This document shows, one piece after another, positions 51,080 through 62,698 of a DNA stretch of 64,000 nucleotides. The stretch's first letter is position 1; each line of letters begins with the position of its first letter. The notes beneath the pieces are model-generated. The model ran no database searches. It was not told the DNA's origin and saw only the letters and a list, made by a program, of their open reading frames with translations. Origin of the DNA: Posidonia oceanica (Eukaryota; Streptophyta; Magnoliopsida; Alismatales; Posidoniaceae); contig JAZBRS010000077.1 of NCBI GenBank assembly GCA_037176725.1, positions 5,952,001 to 6,016,000 on the forward strand. Reading direction: 5' to 3'. The position numbers were made by a program, and so were the translations under genes.

Positions 51080-52070
51080 AATCTGAAAATCGCGGAGCCT
51101 CTGAGCAAGGCAGGCAAAAATGCTCGTCCTTGGCTCCGATTTTCGAAAACAGGGAGAAGGGAAGAAGATAAAAATATATTACAACATGCATGTTTTGGTG
51201 GCTTTGGACTCAAAGCAGCTGGCCATGAGGATGCCTCTGCAATTCCTGACTTAGGAGATCTCGATCCTCGAGAGACGCCATGCTGAGTTGTGGTCGATGG
51301 CTCTCTTTCTCACTATTGGCTTGGGATGAGGCCTTCGCTTTGTAGAGTATAGCCTTCGACTGCAGGATAGCAAAAGCGTTGGATGCAGCTTCTTAGCCTC
51401 CGTTTCAATTCTTCGGGGACCGACTACCACTTTTGACGCTCATAGAATGATGTTTCTTTTCCCCTCATGAGTGACTGGAGTTGCATCTAGCTTGCCAATG
51501 GAGTAGAGATGTCTGCAGAGAAGATTGGAGCGTGTTGCTACGCTTGGAGGGTGGGGCCAGGTCCTCTTGATAATGCATCTCGTGCAGTTGCCAGTGTTGG
51601 TGCTTGAGGCTGATAGTTGAGGTGGCTTCGACGCTCGTCCGAGTCACTCCTCTCATGAGTGCCTTCTGTCTTCAACTTCTTTCTGCATTTTTCTTTTGTG
51701 CTCAGTATGCATATCATGTTGTCATTTCTTTTGCTCACATGACCTCTATTCTTTTGGATATGCATGTCTTCACCCTCTTGGGGTAGCAGTCTCGGATGAG
51801 GCGTTGAGAGTTCGGCTGATCGACGTACACCTTCAGCCTCTGCAATGTGTATACAGCCTCTGGCTATGCTCTGCTCTACTTTGGTCCTATCCATGTCTGG
51901 TGGACTCTCTGGTTAAGGTGGACCTCGCTTCGAGAGTTTTTAAGCTCAGCGAGTCGCTCCATTCTGCTCTAGTCTCACTTTGTAGCCACATACAAGAGAT
52001 GGCGCCACTCGGGTGAGACCTGCCTGAGACTGTCACTGCTTGATATCCTGTAGGCGCTGCTTGTTTGTCC
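51080..52070. other. Conserved non-coding internal block, Element 2
   Basis: Counterpart of 33200-34210. On the minus strand an open stretch (51894-51538, starting MDRTKVEQSIARGCIHIAEA) has a similar partner in Element 3 (59884 leftwards), but Element 1 reads the same DNA in another frame with stops, so coding is doubtful. Confidence 0.6.
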
Positions 52071-52377
52071 AAAGTCGATTTCTGATTATGCAAATGTTTG
52101 TGGGTTTTGCATATTTTAGCAGGGGAAAGAACAAACATGTTTTTGGGTTTTGCATTGGTTTTGTATTTTTATGATTTTTGTTTAGGAAAACATAAAAGGG
52201 GAAACTAGCAGAAAGGTGAAGAAAATATTTTTGCTGTTTTTTTATTTTCTTGATTTTTTTGGCTTTATGCTGTATAGGATGCAAGAAATGATATGTACAT
52301 GCAATAAATGACAATGCATGATGGCAGATATGTGCAAGATGGATGGATATGCATGCAAAGTGATTGATATGTGCATG

Positions 52378-52580
52378 GTGATAAGTTGACGGACTTATCG
52401 CTGAATAGTTAGGGATATCAGCCCGAATGATAAGTTGACGGACTTATCGCCGAGCAGTTAGGGCTGCCAGCCCAGTGATGATAGGTTAACGAACCTATCG
52501 CTGGATAGTTAGGGGTATCAGCCCAGTGGTGATAGGTTAACGGACTTATCGCCGGATAGTTAAGGGTATTAGCCTAGTGA
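52378..52580. repeat. Two-hairpin modules, Element 2, second group
   Basis: Four modules in direct succession, each about 50 bp. Stems are GATAAGT..ACTTATC or GATAGGT..ACCTATC, then GATAG..ATATC, GCAG..CTGC or GATAG..GTATC. A matching group of three is at 60361-60510. Confidence 0.8.
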
Positions 52581-52978
52581 TGAATGCATGCAGAAAAAGA
52601 AATGCAGGTTTTTAGGGTTTTTTGCTATTTTTATGCTTTTTATGATTTTTGACATGGCAAGAAAACACAAAAAACAAAACAAAACAAAACAAAAAGGAAA
52701 GACAGTGCAGGAAACAAAAGAGAGGTAAGAGGGACTTACCTGTTAGCGACCTTGGGAGGGAGGTGCTGGGTCTGCCCCTACACTGCTGATGCTGTCGGCA
52801 GTGCAGGGAGCACTGTGCTGCTGATGCTGGAGAAGGAGCTTACTTGGATGGTGTTGTGGCTGAGCTTGCTGTTGATTCCGCCGTTGCACTTCCAAGCATC
52901 CCCTGGACAAACGGGGAGGGATAGGAAGGGGCGATTGCGTCGATGGGATCGGAAGGACCCATCGGGGCAGAGCTGGAT

Positions 52979-54751
52979 TCAAAGAAGATTGGGGTAAGCC
53001 CCCGAGGTTCCGGCATCCTCGAAGCCCGTAGGCTCAGAAGAGGAGGGGTCAGCTACGCTAGGGTGTGCAAGTGCAAGTACAAGTGTGTGAGTAGCCTCCT
53101 GCTGACGGACAGCGAGAGTCCCATTGTCAATCAAGTCCTGAACAACATCCTGGAGAGTGAGGCAATTATCCGTCGAATGCCCCGGGGCTCGATGGTAATC
53201 GCAATACTTGCTCACATCGTACCACCTCAGAAGAGGATTTGGTGGCAGGCGAGTTTCCGGAAGCCTCAGAAGCGACACAACCTGGGGAAAGACGGCGCTT
53301 AGCGGTTCACCAAGTGGGGTGAAGTCGCTCTTCGCGCGGCGGACTCGTCTCTGCCTAGGCTGTCGTCCTTGCTAAGCTAGTGCGACGTGATGCACTGCCT
53401 CAACGGTGACAATGTGTGCAGTGGGTGCATAAATAGGTGTGGGCACTAGTGGAAAAGGGTCTGGCCGACTTTCTGCAAAGGTAGGCACCTCAGGAGGATC
53501 AGCACATGCGACAGCGCGCTGCTCGAAACAGTCAGAGGCGGAGTTGTTGCTGCTGCTGCTGTTGCGGCGATTGCTGGTGCTGTCGGCCTGCCTAGCCATT
53601 GCAGAAAGTGCGGGGAAATGCCCACTCTGCAGTGAGCTTTCCATGCGAGTGCCAGCCCTAATCAGTGATGCAAAACTAGTGATGTGCTGGATGCAAAGCA
53701 GAGTCCCAGTCGCTGGCAACGCCCTTTTGACGATCATCTCGATAGAATCCTCCTAGGAGGGCCTATCTTTGACCTAGGCGGCTGTGGAGCGCCAGCGACC
53801 GACATACTCCTCGAATGGCTTTTGGGGCCTCTACCAGATGGTGACGAGATCCTCCTGCTTGGGGATCAAGTCGAGGTTGAAAGCATATTGCTCAAGGAAA
53901 GCCCAGGAAAGACCAGTCCAAGTTTGAACTGCAGCCGTGTCAAGGGACGTGAATCATCTGAGCGTGGGGCCGGTTAAACTCTTCTGGAACAGGCGGATAA
54001 GGAACCTTTCATCAGCCCGAAGCTGAGAAAGATCCCTGCAATATGCCTTCAGATGCGAAATGGGGTAGCCTCTACCATCATATTTATCGAAGTCCGGGAT
54101 GCGGAACTTCGAAGGGAGTGCGGCCTCGGGAAAGAGACAGAGGTCGCGAAATTGGTAAGGTTGGCGGTCCTGGCCTTGCACTTGACGAAGTGCTCTCTCT
54201 AGATCACCCAACCTGGTAAGGAAGGCGTCTGAGGCTGTTGCTGGCGATGGTTGTGCAGCAGAGGCAGGGACCATGTATGCTGTGCGGGTCGCGCAAGAGC
54301 GCTCCTTCGGATCCACCGTCACGCCACCTGGTGTTGTAGCGTGTGGGCCAGCATACCCGTGCGAGGGTGCAAAGTGTGGTGCTATGTATGCAGAAGTCTG
54401 AACCTGATGCAAAGAAAATGGATAGATAATATACTGTGCAGTGTAAGGTGTAGTGCGGGGGAGCAGCAGCTGTTGCACTAGCATGGTGCCGGGCAACGAG
54501 CGTGAGGGGTGCTGTGCTCCTGCCAATCCAGAAGACTGGCTACCAGAGGAAGGAGCTGCATGCTGTGCAAAGTGCTGTGCAGGTGCAGGAGGCCGATAAT
54601 GCGCCCCCATCGCCGGAGCCGTGAGGAGCCAGGGTGACGGAAAGGGCGAAGGTGTAGTGTAGTGCGCCTGTAGGGATACAGAAGGCGGCACCAGAACCTC
54701 TGGAGCTGAACAGGAAGAGCAGGCCACAGTCGGGTCGAGTGCAAGAGCCAT
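52979..54751 (-). pseudogene. gag of Element 2: capsid and zinc knuckle, broken by stops
   Basis: The ATG at 54751 opens a Pro/Ala/His-rich N-terminus, then LPSKFRIPDFDKYDGRGYPI, AYCRDLSQLRADERFLIRLF and SLTGPTLR, where a TGA replaces the Trp expected in the WF motif (Element 3 keeps WFTSLDTAA). Capsid sense resumes (FTSLDTAAVQTWTGLSWAFL) with further stops, then LLRLPETRLPPNPLLRWYDV and the knuckle CDYHRAPGHSTDNC (C-x2-H-x4-H-x4-C), the helix TLQDVVQDLI, and an end at 52979. Gag would coat RNA in the virus-like particle. Nothing follows that resembles protease or RT. Confidence 0.8.
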
Positions 54752-54754
54752 GCT

Positions 54755-55171
54755 TCACAGCCTATCGGCCTTAGCCAATCAACGCTACGCTTGCAAGGCA
54801 GAGAAAGCATCGACCGACGGGCCAGGATTCAAAGAGGTGTCTGCCAAAGGAGGTGCGGAAACCAAGGAAGCAACAGGGGTGGATCCTACGCAAAGGGTAG
54901 CCGCAGAAGGCTGGATTCTCGAAACGGGAAGGCCCTGGGATGGGACAGAGGGCGACACTCCTGGAGCCAGAGTGGCGGTCACCATGGAAGACTCGGTGAC
55001 ATGCTCCAAGTCGGCTAGGGTCGACCCTTGATCTGGGTAAAGGGGCTGGGAGGTCTCCTGCACCAGAAGTGGAGAGGAGACGGGGGATGCCAAAGCAGGG
55101 GAAGGAGAGACCGAAGCCGGCATCTCCCCTGATGCCAAAGAGGAAGGAGGCTCGCCGGTATGCTGGAACAT
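54755..55171 (-). pseudogene. Short ORF upstream of gag, Element 2
   Basis: From ATG at 55171 (MFQHTGEPPSSLASGEM...), Pro/Ser/Val-rich, about 138 codons, no known domain. In frame with gag and separated from it by a single TGA and one codon. Two more stops have appeared near its end (a Gln codon turned TAG, and a TGA). The sister copy at 62699-63115 has only the terminal TGA. Confidence 0.5.
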
Positions 55172-55229
55172 AGCGGACGGTGAGCGAAAGCAAAACAGGT
55201 CTACGGCTGAAGGCGGGGACACATGACCT

Positions 55230-56268
55230 AAAGAGAGCTACTGTCGGAGGCGACAGACAGCTCAGAGAGGGGAACGCTCAGGATCCTAGCCGAAGGAGCC
55301 CGTACCTACCTGCAAAACAAATAAACGCATTAGAGGTTGGATGCAAAAACGAGTTACTAGAGGTGGCATGATGCAGATGAATGCTCTAATATGTGCTCTC
55401 TTACCATGCATGTCCTATGTAGATGACCTACTAGGACGCACTCAGGGGTAATAGGATTATGCAGACTCCAGGTCAGAAAAAAGGTTCCCGTCTCGACCCT
55501 GCCAAAGCTCAGGTATAACGGGTGGTGCATTGGTGGCCTCAACCCTGCTAGAAGCATGGGTGGTACCCTCCAATAACACCGACGCGACCCGTGGACAAGG
55601 GGGGACAGACCGATCTACTCACACCATGCCAAAGCATTGGGAGTAAGAGACCGGGACTATCCTTCTCGGACTGTGGGTTGACTCAGATGAGAAGAATGCA
55701 TGCTTTCTAAAATGCTGATGCAAATGCTTTAGAGCATTTTACTTGCGTTTTATTAACCAAGGGAAAAAAATTGCAAGTTTTGGCTCTAGTTGTGCTTAGA
55801 TGTTATTGCTTTGCTTTATTGTGGCTTTTAGATTAAGCAAAAGGGGAAGCAAGCAAGTTTCTACTATCCTAGGCATGGCATATGCGAAGGGGAGAGAAAT
55901 AAGAAGTCATGGCATGCAAGCAATTCACACAACAAGGCAAAAGGCATGGGCATGGCATGTGCAAGTGTATGTGGTCATGATTGTGAAGAGAAAACACTTA
56001 TCATGTCAAAAGTAGGCATGCATGGCATGTGTGTGTGCAGTGGCATAGCAAATGAGCAAAGCAAAGCATTCATCACCCAAAAAGCATGTATGGTGCCAAG
56101 CAATTATTTAGACATGTGATGTAGGAAAATAAAGCAGCACAAGCAATCATGGCATAAAGCAGGTAAATAAACAAGCAAGCAGGTAAGCAACTAAGGCAAG
56201 CGGAAGCAAAAGGCAAGCAAAACACAGAAGCAAGAGGCGAGAAGGCCAAGGCAAAAGCCGGAGTACTG
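55230..56268. other. 5' leader of Element 2
   Basis: Untranslated region between primer binding site and the first ORF. 55780-56230 is rich in GCATGGCATG and AAGCAAGC words. No gene seen. Element 3 has the same leader from 63220 to the window end. Confidence 0.6.
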
Positions 56269-56270
56269 TC

Positions 56271-56288
56271 TCCCCAGCAGAGTTGCCA
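56271..56288 (-). other. Primer binding site of Element 2 (Arg-tRNA type)
   Basis: The minus strand reads TGGCAACTCTGCTGGGGA one base after the LTR end. From memory, the 3' end of a plant Arg tRNA (with CCA) has the complement TGGCGACTCCGCTGGGGA, so 16 of 18 match; both differences are CpG to CpA or TpG changes. Confidence 0.75.
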
Positions 56289-56289
56289 C

Positions 56290-59200
56290 TATAGTAATCC
56301 TGAAATATCAAATCCATGCACGATACCAAAGCTCGCGTGCACCGATCAAAATAGGCTCATTATATGCGGCAAGATCCAAGGGAAGAAACTCGACTCAGAA
56401 AAGCTGGCAAAAAAAAAGAAAAGATGATAAGACAAAATCGGAGTTGCCACCAGGTCTATTGAATTGGAAGACAGGGAAAACCGGGGGTAATACATGAAAC
56501 GACATGTAAAACCGGATGCGAAGAAGGGGCAAAGGGATGCAATGCTAAGCTAAACTATGCTATGCTATGCCATGCTATGCTATGACTCATGCCTAGGATA
56601 AAGGAAAGGTCGATGCGAGCCAAGAGAAAGGGCATGGACTCCTGTTACGCATGGGGAAGGTGTTAGGCACCCCCGATACGTCCGAGAGTCGGTCTTTCTT
56701 AGGCAATCTCGCGCTAATGCCAGGAAATGCTAGCCTAATGCCTAAATGCCATGAATGCCTACCTGCTATGCATGGGAAATAAACGTGCTATCTATGTGCT
56801 CAGCAACACTGCTAGTGTTCCGAACTGGACGGACACTGGTTCGTGAGAACTCATATGCAGTAAGCATCATAGCCCTAAATGCAGATGTAGGGGATAAAGC
56901 AAAACTGCGAGGAAAACCAAGCAATGCAAACGACATGCAAGCGATAAAGCAAAGCAGGTGCGGAAAACAGTGCGAAATGCAGAAAACAATGCAAGGCATG
57001 GAAAACGAGGTGAAAGCGGGGTGCGAAACCAAAACAAGGGCTAGGAAGCATGCATAGGGGTTGCAACAAGTATTAGAAGCCATAAAACGTGGAAAACGGC
57101 GAGCGAAGCAAAATCGGCTTTTTAAAACAGAGTCAAGCCAACTGCAAGCGTTGGATGCTGGCAACAGCAGCGTCCAACGTTGGACACTGCCATTGCTGGC
57201 ATCCAACACTCGCTGGAGGCAGACAGCATGCAATTTTTAGAAATCAATGCATTCTAGCTATATGGATGCAATACAGATGCAGAAATGCAGTTAAATGGGT
57301 GCATGACATGTAGGACTAACCTAATAGAGGATGAGAGGAGGAATCAGAGCAAGGGGCAAGCTAGGATCAAGGATCAAAGCAAGCAGGTTGTTGGATGCCA
57401 TTGAGCATGACGTCCAATGTTAGACGCCAGAGTGACAGGCGTCTAACACAGGCCAGAAGACAGCAAGATAAGAAAGCATACAAAAGGCAAATAAAAAATG
57501 GGAGCATGCATTAGGGCTACTGGGGATGAGCAGAGGGTAGACATGCAAACAAGGGAAGCATAAGAAACCAATCAGACCTCACCTGTAGCATGTGCGAGGC
57601 TAGAGGCACAACCAGAATGTTGGACGCGAGCTAGGTCGGCGTCCAATGTTGGACGCCTGCACCAGCAGCATACAACGCCTTGGGAGACAACACACAAGAA
57701 GCTTGCATAAAATAGCAAATAAACTAATGAAGGCTGAAGAACAGTTGCAAAGGAAGCTAAACATGCATGGAAACACAGGAGACATGTAAGCAAACAAATC
57801 AGAGCAACATGCAAACATCCATAAGCATGCAAGGGTGCAAGGGCATTAGACGCTGGAGACACCAGCGTCCAACGACCACTGCATGCAGACCTACTTGTAC
57901 AAAAGGGGGAGCTCAGCTCTAACCCCACCTATATGCATGCAGATATACTAAGGCATACCGGAGCAAAAGGAAGCATCCACAGCAAGCATCTAACTTATGG
58001 AAAGCAATAATGAGGAAAGCATGCATAGGAGCATAGGATTAAAACTTTGCAAAAAGGAGCAAGCAACTTAAAAAGATCCTAGCAAACCTAAGCATGGTTG
58101 CCATAGGGGCCAGGCATCTCTAAGCAAGCATGGATCATAAGCAAATATCAAAAGTAAGCAAGGTGTAAGCATGGCAGCAAGCTACAGCAAACAGAGGTGT
58201 TGGACGCTAGGTGAACCAGCGTCCAACGTTGGACGCGGCTCACCCAGGCGTCCAACGCAGGCAGGAAGCAAACAGACTTAAATCATGCAAAAAGACTTAG
58301 GCATGGATCAAAGCATGGATATAGGCATGGTATGACATCAGAGGGCATGCAAGGAAGACATACAGCATGGATTTACAAAATAACAAGCAGTAGCAAGGTA
58401 TGGAAAGCATTAGAACATGAGCAAAGGAAGGCAAGGTGTTGGACGTTGGCCTATACCGTGTCCAACGTTGGACGCACCAGCTGGTGCGTCCAACACACTG
58501 AACTCTCTTCTGGCCACAAACCGTGGCCAAAAGGATTCAACAAAATGCGAAAATGCATGGGAACACTCAAACTAGCATGCATGACCTATGGGGATAGATA
58601 ACTTACCTCGTCGCGGCTTGGAACGGTGTGTCGACCTCCTTCACCGGCGCTGCGGAAGTGGACGACAGGCTGACTCCGGCGTGCTCGTGCAGCTAGCTGG
58701 GGGCACGGGAGAGGTCGGCGAAGGGTTCGGAGTGGAGGTGGGTCTTTGGTCTTTCTCTGGAGATGGTTGAATTGCAAAAGGAATGGGCGTGCTGGTCTGT
58801 GTGTTCTGAGGAAGAAGGCTAGTTGGGCTGGTTTTGTGTGATGGGTGCTTGGGTTTTGCTGCCGAATTGCAGCGGCTTAGAATGGAATTGGCAGGCTTTG
58901 GCAGGGGCTTTGAGTGTGCTGAGGCCACGAGGATGGCAGGAGGGGGCGTAGGCATGTCAGTCGGCCAGCGAAGGAGCTGCTGGGGGTTGACAGAGGCGGC
59001 AGGTGGCAGTGAGGAGATGAGAGAGCGGGAATGGTGCTGAGGAGGAGAAGATGGGTAGTAATTGGGCTTTGGAAGGTAGTGGATGGCATGGAGTGTGAGA
59101 GGAGACGGGTAGTAAGTGCGGGGAGGCGGTGGAGTGGACGGGCGGTGAGCCGAAGGGGGCGGAGCAGCCACTGCTGCAACCGAGCCGTTGGATGCTGAAA

Positions 59201-59482
59201 CAGAGGACGTCCAACGTTGGACGCTAGCACAGGGCGCGTCCAATGTTGGATGCTGCCTATTCCAGCATCCAACACACTCAGTTGGCAAAAGCTGTAAATG
59301 GACTTGGGCTTGGGCCTAAGAAGGTTTTAAAAGGTGTAAAAAGGGCTTGGGGTTTTGGGTAAGGTTTTAGGCTAGGTTTTGGGGGTAGAAATGGGTTAGA
59401 AAAAGGAGTGCCATTCCAAAGTCCACACAAGCCTGTAGGAGAAAACAACCAACTTCCGGGCTGTCAGAATGGGGTGTCTACA
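56290..59482 (-). repeat. Element 2 right LTR (LTR D, 5' LTR)
   Basis: 3193 bp; right edge TGTCTACA, left edge TATAGTAATCC (one change from TGTAG). Shared blocks at 56630-56678 and 56438-56450. Retains all seven half-site clusters, though the fourth has lost its centre. Confidence 0.9.
57149..59274. repeat. GTTGGACGC half-site clusters in LTR D
   Basis: Clusters at 57149-57208, 57389-57448, 57618-57678, 57844-57874, 58199-58257, 58438-58496 and 59186-59274. Centre-to-centre steps include 239, 230 and 239 bp. The 58438 cluster contains a perfect 28-bp palindrome (58467-58494). Confidence 0.88.
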
Positions 59483-59487
59483 CCTGC
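59483..59487. repeat. Target site duplication of Element 2, right copy
   Basis: CCTGC; the Element 3 internal sequence continues directly after it (CAAGGGAGTAGAGGTGTCTG), matching Element 2's own CCAATGGAGTAGAGATGTCTG at 51495. Confidence 0.9.
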
Positions 59488-60350
59488 CAAGGGAGTAGAG
59501 GTGTCTGCAGAGGAGATTGGAGCATGCTGCTGCGTTCGGAGTGTGAGGCCAGGTCCTCCTGATAATGCATCTCGTGCAATTGCCAGTGTGGCGCGTGAAG
59601 TTGATAGCTGAGGTGGCTTCGACACTCATCCGCATCACTCCTCTCATGAGCGCCTTCTTTCTCAACTTCTTTCTGCATTTGTCTTTTGTGCTCAGCATGC
59701 ATATCATGTTGTCATTTCTTTTGCTCACATGACCTCTATTCTTTTGGATATACATGGCTTCGCCCTCTTGGGGTAGTAGTCCCAGATGAGGCATTGAGAG
59801 TTCGGCTGATCGGCGTACACCCTTAGCCTCTGCAATGTGTAGACAGCCTCTGGCTATGCTTTGTGCTGATTTGGTCCTATCCATGTCTGGTGGACTCTCT
59901 GGTTAGGATGGATCTCGCTTTGGGAGCTTTGAGCTCTGCGAGACACTCTGCTCTACTCTAGTCTCTCTTTGTAGCCACATACAAGAGATGGCGCTGCTCG
60001 GGTGAGACCTGTCTGAGACGATCACTGCTTGACATTCTCTAGGCGTTGCTTGTTTGTCCAAAGCCAGTTTCTGATTATGCAAATGTTTATGGGTTTTGTA
60101 TATTTTAGCAGGGGAAAGGACAAACATGTTTTTGGATTTTGCGTTGATTTTGTATTTTTATGATTTTTAGGAAAACATAAAAGGGAAAACCAGCAGAAGG
60201 GCGGAGAAAATATTTTTGCTGTTTTTTATTTTCTTGATTTTTTTTGGCTTTATGCTTTACAAGATGCAAGAAATGATATGTACATGCAATAAATGACAAT
60301 GCATGTTGGCAGATATGTGCAAGATGATGGATATGCATGCAAAGTGATTA
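59488..60350. other. Conserved non-coding internal block, Element 3 (right part)
   Basis: Continuation of the block broken at 45556; parallels 51495-52330. T-rich towards its right end. No gene supported. Confidence 0.7.
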
Positions 60351-60360
60351 ATATGTGCAG

Positions 60361-60510
60361 GTGATAAGTTGACGGACTTATCGCTGAATAGTTAGGGATA
60401 TCAGCCCGAATGATAAGTTGACGGACTTATCACCGAGCAGTTAGGGCTGCCAGCCCAGTGATGATAGGTTAATGGACCTATCGCTGGATAATTAGGGGTA
60501 TCAACCCAGA
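60361..60510. repeat. Two-hairpin modules next to gag, Element 3
   Basis: Three modules: GATAAGT..ACTTATC with GATAG..ATATC; GATAAGT..ACTTATC with GCAG..CTGC; GATAGGT..ACCTATC with GATAA..GTATC. Equivalent to 52378-52525. Confidence 0.8.
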
Positions 60511-60922
60511 TGATGAATGCATGCAGGAAAAAATGCAAGTTTTTTAGGGTTTTTGCTGTTTTTATGCTTTTTATGATTTTCTGACATGGCAATAAAACGA
60601 AAAAACAAAACAAAACGAAAAGAAAAGATAGTGCAAGGAATAAGAAGAGAGGTAAGAGGGACTTACCTATCAGCAACCTCGGGAGGGAGGTGCTGGGTTT
60701 GCCCCTACACTGCTGATGCTGTCGGCGAGATCCATGGTTGGTAATGCAGGGAGCACTAGGGTTGCTGATGCTGGAGAAGGAGCTTACCTAAGCAGTGTTG
60801 CGACTGAGCTTGCTGTCCATCCTTCCGTTGTGCTTCCGAGCGTCCCCCGGGCAAAAAGGAAGAGACAGGAAGAGGGTATTGCACTGATGGGATCGAAAGG
60901 GCCCACCGGGGCGGTGCTGGAT

Positions 60923-62695
60923 TCAAAGAAGATTGGGGTAAGCCCCTGAGGTTCCGGCATCCTCGAAGCCCGCAGGCTCAGAAGAGGAAGAGCCAGCTAC
61001 GCTAGGGTGTGCGAGTGCAGGTGCAGGTGCATGAGCAGCCTCCTGCGGACTGACGACGAGGGTCCTATTGTCAATCAAGTCCTGAACGACATCCCGGAGA
61101 GTGAGGCAATTATCCGTCGAATGCCCCAGGGCTCGATGGTAATCGCAATGCTTGCTCGCATCATACCACCTCGGAATAGGATTTGGTGGCAGGCGAGTTT
61201 CTGGAAGCCTTAGAAGCGACACAACTTGGGGAAAGACGGCGCTTAGCGGCTCACCAAGTGGGGTGAAGTGGCTCTTAGTGCGGCAGACTCGTCTCTGCCT
61301 AGGCTGTCGTCCTTGCTGAGTTGGTGCGACGTGATGCACTGGCTCAACGGTGACAGTGTGTGCAGTGGGTGCATAAATAGGTGTGGGCAGTAGCAGAAAA
61401 GGGTCTGGCTGACTTTCTGCGAAGGCAAGCACTTCAGGAGGATCAACGCATGCGACGACGTGCTACTCGGAGCAGTCGGAAGCGGAGTTGTTACTGCTAT
61501 TGCTGCTGCGGCGATTGCTGGTGTCGTTGGCTTGCCTAGCCAATGTAGAAAGTGCGGTGAAATGCCCACTCTGCAGTGAGCTTTCCACGTAGGCACCAGC
61601 CCTAATCAGCGATGCAAAACTAGTGATGTGCTGGATGCAAAGCAGAGTCCCAGTCGCTGGCAGCGCCCCTTTGACGATCATCTCGATAGAATCCTCCTCG
61701 GAGGGCCTATCTCTGACTTGGGCGGCTGTGGAGCACCAGCGACTGACATACTCCGCGAATGGCTCTTGGGGCCTCTACCGGATGGCGACGAGATCCTCCC
61801 TCTTGGGGATCAAGTTGAGATTGAAAGCATATTGCTCATGGAAAGCCCGAGACAGACTAGTCCAAGTTTGAATCGCAGCCGTGTCAAGGGACGTGAACCA
61901 CTTGAGCACGGGGCCGGTTAAACACTTCTGGAATAGGCAGATAAGAAGCCTTTCATCAGCTTGAAGCTGAGCAAGGTCCCCGCAATATGCCTTCAGATGC
62001 GAGATGGGGCAGCCTCTACCATTATATTTATTGAAGTTCGGGATGCGGAACTTCGAAGGGAGTGCGGCCTCTGGAAAGAGACAGAGGTCGTGAAATTGGT
62101 AAGGCTGGCGGTCCTAGCCTTGCACTTGACGAAGTGCTCTCTCTAGATCACCCAACCTGGTAAGGAAGGTGTCTAAGGCTGCTGCTGGCGATGGTTGTGC
62201 AGCAGAGGCAGGGACCACGTATGTTGTGCAGGTCACGCGAAAGTGCTCCTCTAGATCCACCGTCATGCCACCTGGTGTTGTAGCATGAGAGCCAGCATAC
62301 CCGTGCGAGGGTGCAAAGTGTGGTGCTATGTATGCAGGAGTCTGAACCTGATGCAAAGAAGATGGATAGATAATATGTTGTGCAGTGTAAGGTGTAGTGC
62401 GGGGGAGTAGCAGCTGTTGCACTAGCATGGTGCCGGGCAACAAGCATGAGGGGTGCTGTGCTCCTGCCAATCCAGAAGACTGGCTACCAGAGGAAGGAGT
62501 TGCATGCTGTGCAAAGTGCTGTGCAGGTGCAAGAGGCCGATAATGCGCCCCCATCGCCGGAGATGTAAGGAGTCGAGGCGTTGGAAAGGGCAGAGGTGTA
62601 GTGTAGTGCGCCTGCAGGGCTACAGAGGGCGGCACCGGAACCTCAGGGGTTGGGCGAGAAGAGCAGGTCACAGTCGGGTCGAGTGCGAGAGCCAT
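60923..62695 (-). pseudogene. gag of Element 3: capsid and zinc knuckle, broken by stops
   Basis: Starts MALALDPTVTCSSRPTPEVP at 62695, in parallel with Element 2. A Gln codon has become TAG (62114), ending the first open part. Capsid sense then continues with KWFTSLDTAAIQTWTSLSRA and LNLIPKREDLVAI, a stop, and EPFAEYVSRW. The C-terminal open part (from 61432) has LPETRLPPNPIPRWYDASKH, the knuckle CDYHRALGHSTDNC and TLRDVVQDLI, ending at 60923. Stops differ from those of Element 2, showing independent decay after insertion. Confidence 0.8.
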
Positions 62696-62698
62696 GCT

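Larger units (their letters stand above)
45557..59482 (-). mobile_element. Element 2: complete gag-only LTR retrotransposon nested in Element 3
   Basis: 13,926 bp. LTR C (45557-48630) and LTR D (56290-59482) flank 7659 bp of internal sequence, with perfect CCTGC duplications outside. Minus orientation: primer binding site beside LTR D, polypurine tract beside LTR C. From 5' to 3' the inside holds a leader, a short ORF ending at TGA, gag (capsid and one CHHC knuckle, broken by stops), hairpin modules, a conserved non-coding block, more hairpin modules and non-coding repeats. No protease, RT, RNase H or integrase motif is visible. This fits the TR-GAG class of non-autonomous plant elements. Confidence 0.9.

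Noticed and set aside
48631..52978. Hidden pol (protease, RT, RNase H, integrase) in Element 2
   Set aside because: Looked on both strands for D-T/S-G, YxDD-like and HHCC-like patterns in the open frames and saw none. A profile search could still find a very decayed remnant.
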